DNA of 64,000 nucleotides from Rhizobium sp. Root708 (GCF_001429725.1 NZ_LMHV01000023.1:124767-188766); one strand, 5' to 3'. Counted from the stretch's first letter, positions 26,306 through 35,218 are shown. Program-made: numbers and translations. The notes: a model not told the origin generated them from the sequence alone.

Positions 26306-27820
26306 TCAGCCGCCGAGTTTCTGGATCGCGTGCGCTTTGTTGGCGAAGGCGATGTTCTTGGTTTCCATATAGAAATCAAAGGACCAGTCGCCGCCATCGC
26401 GCCCGATACCGGAGCTCTTCACCCCGCCGAACGGGGTTGGCAAATGGCGGACATTTTCGGAGTTCACCCAAATCATCCCCGCCTCCAGCGCATCGGTGAA
26501 ACGGAAGGCTCGGGTGATGTCATTGGTCCAAAGGTAGCCGGTCAGGCCGTATTGCACGTCATTGGCAAGGTTGAGCGCCTCTTCCTCGTCCTTGAACGAG
26601 ATCGCGGTCAGCACCGGACCGAAGATCTCCTCCTGGGCAATACGCATGTTGTTGTTGGCGCCGGTGAAGAGGGTCGGCGAGACATAGCAGCCGCCGCCCG
26701 GGCCAGCGAGTTTCTCGCCGCCGGCGGCAACCGTCGCTCCCTCGCTTCTGCCGATGCCGATATAATCCAGCACCTTCTTTTCATGGACCGGATGGATCAG
26801 TGGGCCGACGATAGTTTCGGGATCGAGCGGATGCCCGACCTTGATGCGCTTGGCCTTCTCGGCGACGAGCGCGGTGAACCTGTCGTAGATGCTCTCTTCC
26901 ACCAGCAATCGCGACGATGAGGTGCAGCGTTCGCCATTCAGCGAATAGATCATGAAAACCGCTGCGTCGGCGGCACGCTCCAGATCGGCATCGGCGAAAA
27001 CCACGACCGGGTTCTTGCCCCCCAGTTCGAAGTGCACGCGCTTCAGCGTGTCGGCACCCTGCTTCATGATCATCGACCCGGTTCGGCTTTCGCCGACAAA
27101 GCCGATTGCCTTGATGTCGCGATGCTCCGTCAACGCCTTGCCGGCATCTTCGCCCAAACCGTTGACGAGGTTCCACACACCCTTCGGCAACCCGGCTTCT
27201 TCGGCAATCTCGACAAGTAAGCGTGCCGTAAGCGGTGAGAATTCGGCGGGCTTGTGTACGATGGTGCAACCGGCTGCAAGTGCTGGCGCGATCTTCCAGG
27301 TTGACAGCATGAAGGGCGTATTCCACGGCGTGATGATGCCCACCGGGCCGATCGGTACACGCGTGGTCATGTTGACCTGCCCGGGCCCTCGCAGGGTTCT
27401 GCCGTCACGGGCTTCCGGCGCACGGTCTGCAAAGAAGCGGAAATTCTCAGCACCGCGCAGCGCGGCCTTGGCCATGAACTTCAGCGATTGCCCGGTGTCC
27501 ATGCACTCGACAAAAGCGATCTCTTCGGCACGCGCCACGATCGCGTCGGCGATCTTATGCAAGAGCTTCTTTCGCGCATCTCCATCCATCGCCGCCCAGG
27601 CCGGAAACGCCGCCTTTGCCGCTTTGGCGGCGCGATCGATATCGGCGCCGCCGCCTCGCGCTACGCGCGCCAGCGGCTTCAGATCGATCGGCGATATGGT
27701 CTCGAATGTGGCGCCCTCGGCAGCCGGGAGGTCTTCCCCGCCGATACGATTGAGAACGCCGTTCTCGAACTGAGACAGATAGGTTCTGGCCTTGGCAATG
27801 TTTTCGTCGAGTTTCGACAT
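26306..27820 (-). CDS. hpaE: 5-Carboxymethyl-2-hydroxymuconate semialdehyde dehydrogenase
   Basis: 504 residues, NAD-dependent aldehyde dehydrogenase superfamily, oxidising the ring-cleavage semialdehyde made by HpaD. The catalytic Glu lies in HFELGGKNPVVVF and the catalytic Cys in LNGERCTSSSRLLVEE; the NAD-binding GFVGESRTGSMIM is intact. The N-terminal phrase with SPIDLKPLARVARGG and the pattern GCYVSPTLFTGANNNMRIA resemble HpaE. Preceded by GGAG. It sits between hpaF and hpaD. Confidence 0.94.
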   Translation of the reverse strand: MSKLDENIAKARTYLSQFENGVLNRIGGEDLPAAEGATFETISPIDLKPLARVARGGGADIDRAAKAAKAAFPAWAAMDGDARKKLLHKIADAIVARAEEIAFVECMDTGQSLKFMAKAALRGAENFRFFADRAPEARDGRTLRGPGQVNMTTRVPIGPVGIITPWNTPFMLSTWKIAPALAAGCTIVHKPAEFSPLTARLLVEIAEEAGLPKGVWNLVNGLGEDAGKALTEHRDIKAIGFVGESRTGSMIMKQGADTLKRVHFELGGKNPVVVFADADLERAADAAVFMIYSLNGERCTSSSRLLVEESIYDRFTALVAEKAKRIKVGHPLDPETIVGPLIHPVHEKKVLDYIGIGRSEGATVAAGGEKLAGPGGGCYVSPTLFTGANNNMRIAQEEIFGPVLTAISFKDEEEALNLANDVQYGLTGYLWTNDITRAFRFTDALEAGMIWVNSENVRHLPTPFGGVKSSGIGRDGGDWSFDFYMETKNIAFANKAHAIQKLGG

Positions 27821-27873
27821 ATCAGCTCCATGGTGCGGGACGCACTTCTCGGATCGTTGCGGTCAGTGGGTTG

Positions 27874-28266
27874 TCAGGCGCTCGCGGCTCGGAGCCGCGG
27901 ATGGATCGCGTTCTTCTTCCAACTGAGATCCGGATCGATCTCGCGGATTTCGAGGGTCAGGGCAAAGTGCGGGGCTTCGAAAAGAGGTGCCAGAAATTCC
28001 GTGACCGTTGCGAAGATGGCGTCACCCGTTACCTTGCGCTCGGCCTTGCTTCGTCCGACACCGACACGGAAAGACATGTCGATGAAGGCGTTTTCTGCCA
28101 GCAGATCGGCTACGGCATAGAAATCGCAGCGAATGGCGCGCACACGCAGCGCGCCGAGTTCGAAGAGGCCGGTTGCCATGATCGTCGCGTGCACAGCCTT
28201 GCACAGCGCGGCGAAGTCCACCCGGCCATCCAGGTTGGCCGAATATTCCATCGTGAAATGCGGCAT
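27874..28266 (-). CDS. hpaF: 5-Carboxymethyl-2-hydroxymuconate delta-isomerase
   Basis: 130 residues, tautomerase superfamily. The N-terminal proline (Pro2, MPHFTMEYSANL) is the catalytic base after methionine removal. The later KAVHATIMATGLFELGALRVR and DMSFRVGVGR are typical of CHMI. It is the first gene of the homoprotocatechuate operon and is read from the intergenic promoter shared with hpaR. GGGAGGAAAGG precedes ATG. Confidence 0.95.
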   Translation of the reverse strand: MPHFTMEYSANLDGRVDFAALCKAVHATIMATGLFELGALRVRAIRCDFYAVADLLAENAFIDMSFRVGVGRSKAERKVTGDAIFATVTEFLAPLFEAPHFALTLEIREIDPDLSWKKNAIHPRLRAASA

Positions 28267-28297
28267 CCTTTCCTCCCGAAGCTTTGCCTTTATTTAT

Positions 28298-28309
28298 TTA
28301 ACATGTTAA
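28298..28309. promoter_or_regulatory. Candidate HpaR operator, palindrome TTAACATGTTAA
   Basis: A perfect 12-bp palindrome in the AT-rich centre of the divergent hpaF-hpaR intergenic region, 32 bp upstream of the hpaF start. MarR-family repressors such as HpaR bind near-perfect palindromes of this size. The match to a known HpaR consensus was not tested. Confidence 0.6.
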
Positions 28310-28398
28310 TGACATAGCATCCGTTGTCAAGCCCTCAGCGAACGGCTTGAGGGCGGCAGCAATTGCAAACTCAGCGTAAATGGACCATAGCATCGACG

Positions 28399-28878
28399 AT
28401 GACCGACCGCGCCGCGACCAAGCCCAAGATCCCGCAGGATGCGCTTTTGCCCCGCAATACGCGGCGCTCGCTTCCGATTGCGCTTTTGCGAGCGCGTGAA
28501 GCGCTGATGAGCCATTTCCGGCCGATGCTTGCCGAGCACGACATTACCGAGCAGCAGTGGCGCGTTATCCGCATCCTCGCCGAGGCGGGCACTGTCGACG
28601 CCTCCGACATGGCCGACCGCGCCTTCATTCTGGCGCCAAGCCTGACACGCATCATCCGCTCGCTCGAAGAGCGCGGCATCATCGACAAGGCCAAAGACGA
28701 CAATGACGGGCGTCGAGTGCTGCTGAAGATAACCCCCGCCGGTCTGGCGATTATCGAAGAAGTGGCGCCCGAGAGCCGGCTGATCTACGACCGTCTCGAG
28801 AAGCGCTTCGGACGCGAGCGGATCGAACTCCTGCTCGACATGCTGGATGAAGTCGCCGCCTTCAATGGAAACGACTGA
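28399..28878 (+). CDS. hpaR: Homoprotocatechuate operon repressor (MarR family)
   Basis: 159 residues. A winged-helix MarR domain with SLPIALLRAREALMSHFRPMLAEHDITEQQWRVIRIL, ASDMADRAFILAPSLTRIIRSLEERG and wing region KDDNDGRRVLLKITPAG. The N-terminal NTRRSLPIALLRARE is specific to HpaR. It should repress hpaF onward until homoprotocatechuate or 4-hydroxyphenylacetate binds. Neither the ATG at 28399 nor an upstream TTG has a clear ribosome-binding site, possibly meaning low or leaderless expression. Its stop is only two bases from the end of the convergent kinase gene. Confidence 0.93.
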   Translation: MTDRAATKPKIPQDALLPRNTRRSLPIALLRAREALMSHFRPMLAEHDITEQQWRVIRILAEAGTVDASDMADRAFILAPSLTRIIRSLEERGIIDKAKDDNDGRRVLLKITPAGLAIIEEVAPESRLIYDRLEKRFGRERIELLLDMLDEVAAFNGND

Positions 28879-28880
28879 CA

Positions 28881-29864
28881 TCAGATATCGCTCCGGAGCG
28901 CCGCAGCCAGTTCTCGCACGTCCCTGACGTAGCGCGACAGGCGATTGGAGGCATCGGGAAGGTCCAGCCTTGCGGCCGCCCAACCAACGTACGTGACACT
29001 GCGCAGCAGCAGGAACAGCGGCAGATTGTTGAGTGCGCCGTCACCAAGCGGACGCCGTTCTCTATAGCCCTCGACCAAAGCGCTCCTGAGCATGTCGTAG
29101 TGGGGCTCATGTCTGTTCCGAAGAAGCGCCGTCGCGATATCGAAAAGGCGATAACCGTAGCCGCAGTCGTCAAAGTCGATCAAAGCGACATTGTCTCCGT
29201 CGACAAGCACGTTCTCGCGAACGAGATCGGCGTGGATCAGGCCATAATCCAGCGCCCCCAGGGCATCGATCCGTTCCTGCAGATCGAAGCGCAGCTTTGT
29301 CAGGAAGCGTCGGTCCTCCGCTGCCAGAACCAAACAATCCCAGAACCGACCCCAGAGTGGCTCTTCTCCGAGCAGACCATCCTTGTCCCAGGCATGTCGG
29401 GTAAAACCAGCCGGGATGGTCCAGCGATCGGCGGCGTTATGCGCCTCGGCCATGGCGACGCCGACCGATCGATAGATCCGTTCGATCTCGCGCTCCGAAT
29501 GACGAAACGGCCTGCCGGTTTCACCGATCTGCTGCCCTGCCACCCATCCGATCAAGTCAGCGTGCTGGCTTTCCTCGCCTGCAATTTGCACAAGGAAATC
29601 TCCGCTGTCAGTTGCGATCGGCTGTGGCACGGCGATGCCGTTACGACGCAAGTCATCCATCCACAGTAGTTCGGACTGCAACGCAGCTCGCGAATGGTAA
29701 CCGGGCCGATGCAATCTCAACACGGCCATTTCACCACTGCGCAGACGGACCTTGAAGACAGCATTCTCGCGGAATTTCAGGAGTTCCGGTGCCTGGTCAG
29801 GCAGGCCGAAGGCTGCAAGCGCCTGTCGGGCCCTGCCGTGCAGATCAGCGTCGGCGGATGTCAT
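28881..29864 (-). CDS. APH-fold small-molecule kinase (hydroxylysine kinase-like)
   Basis: 327 residues of the aminoglycoside phosphotransferase/choline-kinase fold. The catalytic loop HADLVRENVLVDGDNVALIDFDDCG (Brenner-type HxDxxxxN and the metal-binding DFD) is intact around residues 216-240. The N-terminal part has a nucleotide-loop ALLRSGEMAVLRLHRPGY region. Animals pair a similar kinase (HYKK) with the AGXT2L2 phospho-lyase, and the gene directly upstream here is an AGXT2L-type enzyme, joined by a TGATG overlap. So it should phosphorylate a hydroxyl group of an amino alcohol or hydroxy-amino acid, which the lyase then eliminates. Actual substrate unknown. Last gene of the operon. Confidence 0.82.
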   Translation of the reverse strand: MTSADADLHGRARQALAAFGLPDQAPELLKFRENAVFKVRLRSGEMAVLRLHRPGYHSRAALQSELLWMDDLRRNGIAVPQPIATDSGDFLVQIAGEESQHADLIGWVAGQQIGETGRPFRHSEREIERIYRSVGVAMAEAHNAADRWTIPAGFTRHAWDKDGLLGEEPLWGRFWDCLVLAAEDRRFLTKLRFDLQERIDALGALDYGLIHADLVRENVLVDGDNVALIDFDDCGYGYRLFDIATALLRNRHEPHYDMLRSALVEGYRERRPLGDGALNNLPLFLLLRSVTYVGWAAARLDLPDASNRLSRYVRDVRELAAALRSDI

Positions 29865-31147
29865 CAGAGCGCCGCCAACACATCATCGAGCGTCGAAAGC
29901 ATGAGATCCGCATTCGTCTTGCTGAATGGCATCGGCGGGCGGATTTTCGTGGCGTTTTGATGGATTCCAAGCTTCCCCATCAGGACGCCACGCTCCCGCA
30001 TCTCGTTGATCACTCTCGTGGCTATCTCTGAGGCGGGTTCCTTGGTTTGCCGATCAAGCACAAGCTCGCAACCGAAAAACAGGCCGCTACCCCTGACATT
30101 GCCGATCAGATCGTGCTTCTCGGCAAGATCGCGCAGCCCCGCCTGGGCGTATTCCCCGGCGGTGCGGGCGTTCTCGACCAAACCTTCATCTTCGAGGACA
30201 TCAAGCACCGCCATGCCGGCCGCGCAGGACACCGGATTTCCCCCGAAGGTGTTGAAGTAGCGGAATGCCTGGCGAAACGCGTTCAATGTCTCGGAATTGG
30301 CAATGACACCGCCGATCGGATGGCCGTTACCCATCGGCTTGCCGAGGGTGACGACATCGGGCACGATACCGGCGCGCTGATGGCCCCACATGTGAGAGCC
30401 CGTCCGCCCGAAGCCCGGCTGAACCTCATCGCAGATCAGAAGGCCGCCTGCCCTGCGGACGATCGCCGCTGCTTTCTGCAGGAAGCCGTCCGGCAGATCG
30501 GGAAACCCTTCATTGGCAAAAAACGGATCGATGATGAGCGCCGAGAAACCAAACTCGCTCGCTTCAAGCGATGCTATCGCCTCTTCCAGTGCCGTCACCC
30601 AGGCTGCGGTGAAGGCCTCGCCCGGAATTCCACCCAGTGGACGATAGCCATCGGGCGCCGGCACATGCCGGACGTGCCCGCCAAAGCCTCCGACGGGCGG
30701 CATTCTGGTCGACAACTGCGATACCGCCGTCGTGTTGCCATGATAGGTATGATCGGTCGCGATCATACCGGTCTTGCCTGTCACGGCCTGCGCCATGCGG
30801 AGCGCCACATCATTGGCCTCACTGCCCGTGCAGGTCAGAATGGCGGTATCGAGGCTATCGTCGAACGTCGCGGTTAGCCGCTCGACATAGTCGAGAATGC
30901 CTTCATGCGGGTAGCGCGTGTGAGTATTGAGCGTCGAGGCCTGGCGCGCGATCGCTTCCACCACGCGGGGATGGCAATGGCCGACATGCGGCACGTTGTT
31001 GTAGCAGTCGAGATAGCGCTTGCCTGCGGCATCCCACAGCCAGACGCCCTCTCCTTTCACCAAATGGACGGGATCCCGATAGAAGGTCGACATATTCTTG
31101 CCGAGCAACTTCTCACGTCTTGCCAGCAACGCCGCATTTTCAGGCAT
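29864..31147 (-). CDS. AGXT2L-like PLP phospho-lyase (class III aminotransferase fold)
   Basis: 427 residues. The fold is class III aminotransferase, with the PLP Lys270 in LGKPMGNGHPIGG and Asp240 in LLICDEVQPGFGRTG. The N-terminal phrase CYNNVPHVGHCHPRVVEA is very like the NNVAHVGHCHP motif of ethanolamine-phosphate and phosphohydroxylysine phospho-lyases, which release phosphate and ammonia from a beta-phosphorylated amine, giving an aldehyde, instead of transaminating. The start at 31147 has a GGGAGG site and is one base after the preceding stop. It is followed by the kinase gene with a TGATG overlap. Assignment is strong for the subfamily, weak for the substrate. Confidence 0.83.
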   Translation of the reverse strand: MPENAALLARREKLLGKNMSTFYRDPVHLVKGEGVWLWDAAGKRYLDCYNNVPHVGHCHPRVVEAIARQASTLNTHTRYPHEGILDYVERLTATFDDSLDTAILTCTGSEANDVALRMAQAVTGKTGMIATDHTYHGNTTAVSQLSTRMPPVGGFGGHVRHVPAPDGYRPLGGIPGEAFTAAWVTALEEAIASLEASEFGFSALIIDPFFANEGFPDLPDGFLQKAAAIVRRAGGLLICDEVQPGFGRTGSHMWGHQRAGIVPDVVTLGKPMGNGHPIGGVIANSETLNAFRQAFRYFNTFGGNPVSCAAGMAVLDVLEDEGLVENARTAGEYAQAGLRDLAEKHDLIGNVRGSGLFFGCELVLDRQTKEPASEIATRVINEMRERGVLMGKLGIHQNATKIRPPMPFSKTNADLMLSTLDDVLAAL

Positions 31148-31148
31148 C

Positions 31149-32510
31149 TCATTTGCCTCCCGTTGCGGCGGCAAAGCCGGCATCGAGGGCGGAGACAATA
31201 CGCTGGACATCAGCCGGAGTAATCACCAGCGGCGGCGAGATGATGACGTTGGCGCCCGAAGTGCGCACGATCACGCCGGCCTCATAGGTCGCATCATAAA
31301 CCGTGGCGATGGTCTCCTTGCCGGCAGGCGTCTTCTTGGCTCGGTCCGACACGAGTTCCAACGCCGCCATCAGACCGATACCGCGCACGTCGCCGATCAG
31401 CTCGTACTTCGCCTGCAGACTATTGAGTCCCTCCAGAAGTTCCGCGCCGCGCGCCGCGGCATTGGCAGCAACGTTGAGGCGCGTCGTTTCCCTGAGCGTC
31501 GCCAGTGCGGCGGCAGCACCAACGGGATGACCCGAGTAGGTATAACCATGACCGATCGAGCCGAACGGGCTCTTGTTGTTTTCAAAGACGCTGGCGACTT
31601 TTTCGGAGATCATCACGGCGCCGAACGGGAAATAACCGTTGGTGATGGCTTTGGCCGTGCACATCAGGTCCGGCTTGACTCCCCATAGACGCGAGCCGGT
31701 CCAGGCTCCTGTCCGACCGAAGGCGCAGATCACCTCGTCGGCGATCATCAGGATGCCATGGCGATCGCAGATCGCGCGCATGAGAGGCATGAAAGCCTCG
31801 TGCGGAACGATGACGCCGCCGGATCCCAACACCGGTTCCATGATGAAGGCCGCGATCGTATCCGCCCCCTGGAACGCGACCTCATCCTCGAACTGGCGGG
31901 CGATCGCCTGTGCGATCTCAGCCGGATCCGATGTGTTGAACGGGTTGCGATAGGCGTAGGGTGCGGCAAGATGGATGACACCCGGTAGAAGCGGCTCGTA
32001 GTTGCGCCGGAAATTGGCGTTGCCATTGACCGAAGCGCCGCCGAAATGGGTGCCGTGATAGCCCTTCTTGAGCGCCACGAACTTGGTGCGCTCCGGTTGC
32101 CCGTTGATCTTGTGATACTGGCGGGCCAGGCGCAACGCCGTCTCGACCGAATCCGAACCGCCCGACGTGAAGAACGAGCGAACGAGACCGTCTTCCTTGA
32201 ACCATTCGGCAAGCTCATACGAAAGCTCGATCAGTGGCGAAGTCGTCGTGCCGCGAAAGGCGGAGTAATACGGCAGGTCATCGAGCTGGTCGCGGATCGC
32301 GGCCTTCACCGGTGCGCAGGAATAGCCGAGGTTGACGTTCCACAGTCCTCCAACCGCATCGAGCACTCTCTTGCCGTGCACGTCGGTGATCTCGACGCCG
32401 TCAGCGGCATGCACGATGCGTGGCGGGTTCGCCTGCATCTCGGCCGGGTGCGCCATCGGGTGCCAGACATGCCGGGCATTGTTCTCAACGAGGAAATTGG
32501 TTTCGCGCAT
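31149..32510 (-). CDS. Omega-aminotransferase (class III, SpuC-like)
   Basis: 453 residues. The PLP lysine is in DLMCTAKAITNGYFPFGAVM and the cofactor Asp in LMIADEVICAFGRTG. HVWHPMAHPAEM and AVGGLWNVNLGYS identify the putrescine/beta-alanine-pyruvate aminotransferase group, acting on terminal primary amines with pyruvate as acceptor. The ATG at 32510 follows AAAGGAA; a longer N-terminus is not supported. It lies between the HAD gene and the phospho-lyase gene, one base from the latter. In this setting it could deaminate tyramine, dopamine or the same amine family; not established. Confidence 0.88.
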   Translation of the reverse strand: MRETNFLVENNARHVWHPMAHPAEMQANPPRIVHAADGVEITDVHGKRVLDAVGGLWNVNLGYSCAPVKAAIRDQLDDLPYYSAFRGTTTSPLIELSYELAEWFKEDGLVRSFFTSGGSDSVETALRLARQYHKINGQPERTKFVALKKGYHGTHFGGASVNGNANFRRNYEPLLPGVIHLAAPYAYRNPFNTSDPAEIAQAIARQFEDEVAFQGADTIAAFIMEPVLGSGGVIVPHEAFMPLMRAICDRHGILMIADEVICAFGRTGAWTGSRLWGVKPDLMCTAKAITNGYFPFGAVMISEKVASVFENNKSPFGSIGHGYTYSGHPVGAAAALATLRETTRLNVAANAAARGAELLEGLNSLQAKYELIGDVRGIGLMAALELVSDRAKKTPAGKETIATVYDATYEAGVIVRTSGANVIISPPLVITPADVQRIVSALDAGFAAATGGK

Positions 32511-32523
32511 CGGATGGTTCCTT

Positions 32524-33183
32524 TCAAAGGCCAAGCTGTTCAAGGGCCTGTGCATAGCTTTGTGCGGGACGCGTGACGTCGAAATGCACATGCGGCAGAT
32601 CGACGGCGACGGCCCCTTCGATATTCTTCTTCTGATCGTCGACGAAAACGCAGTTGGCGCGGTCAAGCCCGAGTTCATCCAGAACCCGTTCGTAGGCTCG
32701 CGGATCCGGCTTCAGAATCCTCGTGTAGGTGGCGTCGACGATCACATCGAACTGATCGATCAGGGGGAAGCGCTTGCGGAATTCCACGCCGTAGAAGAGA
32801 TCGAGTTCATTCGAGAGGATCGCAAGCTTCAGCCCTGCGGCCTTCGTGCGCAGGATCGCATCACGGGCCTCCGGTCTGAGAACGAGTTCGGCCTCGGCAC
32901 CTCTCGCCCGCTGCACGAAGGTCTTCATGTCGCTCCAGTCTTCGCCAACGAGCGTCCCAACCTCGCGCGTCCGGATCGTCCAGTAATCGCGCTCGGTGAT
33001 CTCCCGGTTCTGCATGGAGACCCATAACGGGTCTGTCGAAGTATCGAATGGACCTCGCCATGTGAGCGTGCCGGGTTTCAGGCCGAGCGCTCGTTCCGTG
33101 ACATCGTGTGTCTCGAACAGCGTTCTTGTGACAACGCCACCGAAATCAAGGATCAACGCCTTGTCGGCATTGCGGATAGTCAT
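32524..33183 (-). CDS. HAD-family hydrolase (IA3-like)
   Basis: 219 residues. HAD motif I is LILDFGGVVTRT, with the first Asp nucleophile but the second position Gly rather than Asp (DFGG), as in HAD-IA3 enzymes; motif II LAILSNE, motif III RILKPDPRAYE and motif IV VFVDDQKKNIEGA are present. Possible roles are phosphatase, dehalogenase-type or phosphonatase-type hydrolysis. Start 33183 overlaps the preceding gene stop by ATGA. It is part of the six-gene operon, so a phosphorylated intermediate is a plausible target. Confidence 0.85.
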   Translation of the reverse strand: MTIRNADKALILDFGGVVTRTLFETHDVTERALGLKPGTLTWRGPFDTSTDPLWVSMQNREITERDYWTIRTREVGTLVGEDWSDMKTFVQRARGAEAELVLRPEARDAILRTKAAGLKLAILSNELDLFYGVEFRKRFPLIDQFDVIVDATYTRILKPDPRAYERVLDELGLDRANCVFVDDQKKNIEGAVAVDLPHVHFDVTRPAQSYAQALEQLGL

Positions 33184-34433
33184 GCCCGCCCCCTGGGCAC
33201 GACACCCTCCGCGACCCATCGATCGAAGATCTCCAGCGCCTTGGCCGAGAACTCGCTGGAATTAATGTGCGTATCCACCTCCTCGAGCTGGATCGTTTCC
33301 GGGGCAACCGCGCGCATTTCGTCGAGAAAGGCATCGAGCGCCGACGGCTCGTGAAGGGGTTCACCCTCCTGGTCCCACTCCTGAATGCCTCTGGATGGAA
33401 GGATCAAGACAACCGGAGCGGTGGCTGTCGACAGCTTACCCGCTACCACGCGAGCGACCTCGCGACGGCCTTCGGACGGAATGGTGATGGAGCCAAGCAA
33501 GCGATTATGGGCGTGATACGGGCGACCGGCAAAGCGCTCCGGCAGCGGCTGCCATGCCGGCAGATCGACCATGTCGATGGCTCCCGGCGCGACAATCTGC
33601 GGGATCCCGGCCCGCGCCGCGTTTTCCAGGCGATCCGGACCTGAGGTGACGACCGTGCCGTGATGATGGTTGGTCACTTCCTGGATGCAGAGATCGAAGA
33701 CTGCGGCAAAGCCCTTCTGCGCCGCAATCGCCTCGAATGCCCGCCCGCCCATGCCGGTGGAGTGGAAGACCGCGACGTCGTAGCCGCGCCGCTCAAGCTC
33801 CGGCTTGAGGTACTTCATATATTTGAGGCAGGAGGACCCGAGCGACGTCATGCCGATCAGCGGCCGACCTTGATCTGGCCGCACGCTCGATTTCGCCGCC
33901 CCGACAACAGCGCCGCAGGCCTGCGACAGGACTGTCCGGCAAATCGGATTGAGACCGTAAAGACCGCCGGCCCAAAGGATCATCATCAGATCCGGAGCGA
34001 TGCGCTCAGGCGGCAGAAGGTGTGAGTAGGCTATGGTGGAGATGATGAACTTGGGGACGCCGAGCGGCAGCACCGACGCGACTTCCAACGCCAGGTCGGT
34101 TCCCATCGACCCGCCGAGAACGATCATCCCATCGACCTCACCCTTCTCATAAAGGCTGGCGACAAGACGGGAAGCGCCCTTGGCCATCAACGCCATCGCC
34201 GAGTTTTCATCACCGCTGTCCATGATGGCCTGAACCGTGGTTTCGGCGGCGGCCGCGATGTCGTGGCGCGAATAGTCCGGCGGATAAGAGGGATCCCCCA
34301 GCACACTGACGTCGATCATCACAGGCAGAGCATCGGCTTGGCCGATGATCTCCGCCATGAACTGAAGCTCCTCGCTTTTGGTGTCGCCAGTGCCGATCAC
34401 CAAAATCCTGGGTAAGCGAGCCATTGCCCCCAT
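33180..34433 (-). CDS. Tm-1-like ATP-binding domain protein (UPF0261)
   Basis: 417 residues, matching the whole length of UPF0261. The N-terminal half begins ILVIGTGDTKSEELQFMAEII and contains GSMGTDLALEVASVLPLGVPKFI; the C-terminal TIM-like half contains PLIGMTSLGSSCLKYMKYLKP and HSTGMGGRAFEA with a late HAHNRLLGSI. The related plant protein Tm-1 binds ATP through its N-terminal domain. No enzymatic role is established for the bacterial family. The start shares a base with the IclR stop (TGATG) and has GGAGG nine bases before it. Tight coupling within this operon suggests a catalytic part in the amine pathway. Confidence 0.88.
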   Translation of the reverse strand: MGAMARLPRILVIGTGDTKSEELQFMAEIIGQADALPVMIDVSVLGDPSYPPDYSRHDIAAAAETTVQAIMDSGDENSAMALMAKGASRLVASLYEKGEVDGMIVLGGSMGTDLALEVASVLPLGVPKFIISTIAYSHLLPPERIAPDLMMILWAGGLYGLNPICRTVLSQACGAVVGAAKSSVRPDQGRPLIGMTSLGSSCLKYMKYLKPELERRGYDVAVFHSTGMGGRAFEAIAAQKGFAAVFDLCIQEVTNHHHGTVVTSGPDRLENAARAGIPQIVAPGAIDMVDLPAWQPLPERFAGRPYHAHNRLLGSITIPSEGRREVARVVAGKLSTATAPVVLILPSRGIQEWDQEGEPLHEPSALDAFLDEMRAVAPETIQLEEVDTHINSSEFSAKALEIFDRWVAEGVVPRGRA

Positions 34434-35218
34434 CAAGCACTCCTCCGTGACAACGGTTCGGCCCGCTTCCGCAGGTCCGCGCCGAAAAATGCGTCTGAAA
34501 TTCGCTTCGCCGTTTCGATCGCGGCAAGACCGTGCGTGCGGATTCGCTCGTCGTCGGTCCTGACGAGCGGCGCGGCGATCGTGACGCAGCCGATCGGCCG
34601 TGCACCCGGTGCCTTGATCGCCGCCGACGCGCTGATCACGCCTGCCTCAAACCCTTGGCGATTGATTGAAAAGCCGTTTGCCCGCGCTTCGTCGACGAGG
34701 CGGCGAAAGCTATCCGGCTCGCGCGGCGTGTGACTGGTGAACCTCGGCAACGGTCCATGCAGGGCCGCTTCGAATTCGGCGTGCGGACAAGACGAAATAA
34801 AAGCAATGCCAGAGGCCGTCGCGTGGAACGGCAGAACCGTGCCGACAGACACGAACACGCGATGGGCCTTGGTCGAATCCTCGACATGCACGGTCGAAAG
34901 GCGGCCGCCGCTGAACTCCGACAGATGCACTGTCTCATCGACCTGATCGGCAAGCTCCCGCGCGAACGGCGCTGCCGTACGCAGGAATGGATAGCGTGCT
35001 TCCCGAATGCGCCCGAGACGCACCGGAGCAGAGCCGATACGGTACTTCCGCGACTGCGGCAGCTGCTCGACGAAACCGTGACGTTCGAGCTCGACAAGGA
35101 AGCGGCGAGCCGTGGCCTTGTCCAGCGAGCACGCCTGGGCGATTTCCGTAAGGCCCGCATCCTCGGTCATGAGCGACAAGGTATCGAGCAATCCCAGCGC
35201 TTTGCTGATCGTTCCCAT
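34433..35218 (-). CDS. IclR-family transcriptional regulator
   Basis: 261 residues. Residues about 3-70 form the IclR winged helix (KALGLLDTLSLMTEDAGLTEIAQACSLDKATARRFLVELERHGFVE, given as a description), and the rest is the effector domain with HATASGIAFISSCP and NGFSINRQGFEAGV. It is the first gene of the six-gene operon and also divergent to the APC permease gene, so it probably controls both. GAGGAAGAAGA precedes ATG. Overlapping palindromes in the promoter region are its likely operator. Confidence 0.93.
   Translation of the reverse strand: MGTISKALGLLDTLSLMTEDAGLTEIAQACSLDKATARRFLVELERHGFVEQLPQSRKYRIGSAPVRLGRIREARYPFLRTAAPFARELADQVDETVHLSEFSGGRLSTVHVEDSTKAHRVFVSVGTVLPFHATASGIAFISSCPHAEFEAALHGPLPRFTSHTPREPDSFRRLVDEARANGFSINRQGFEAGVISASAAIKAPGARPIGCVTIAAPLVRTDDERIRTHGLAAIETAKRISDAFFGADLRKRAEPLSRRSA

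Noticed and set aside
28298..28309. Palindrome as a terminator for hpaR or the kinase
   Set aside because: It lies upstream, in a divergent region, and is AT-rich without a GC stem, so an operator is more likely.
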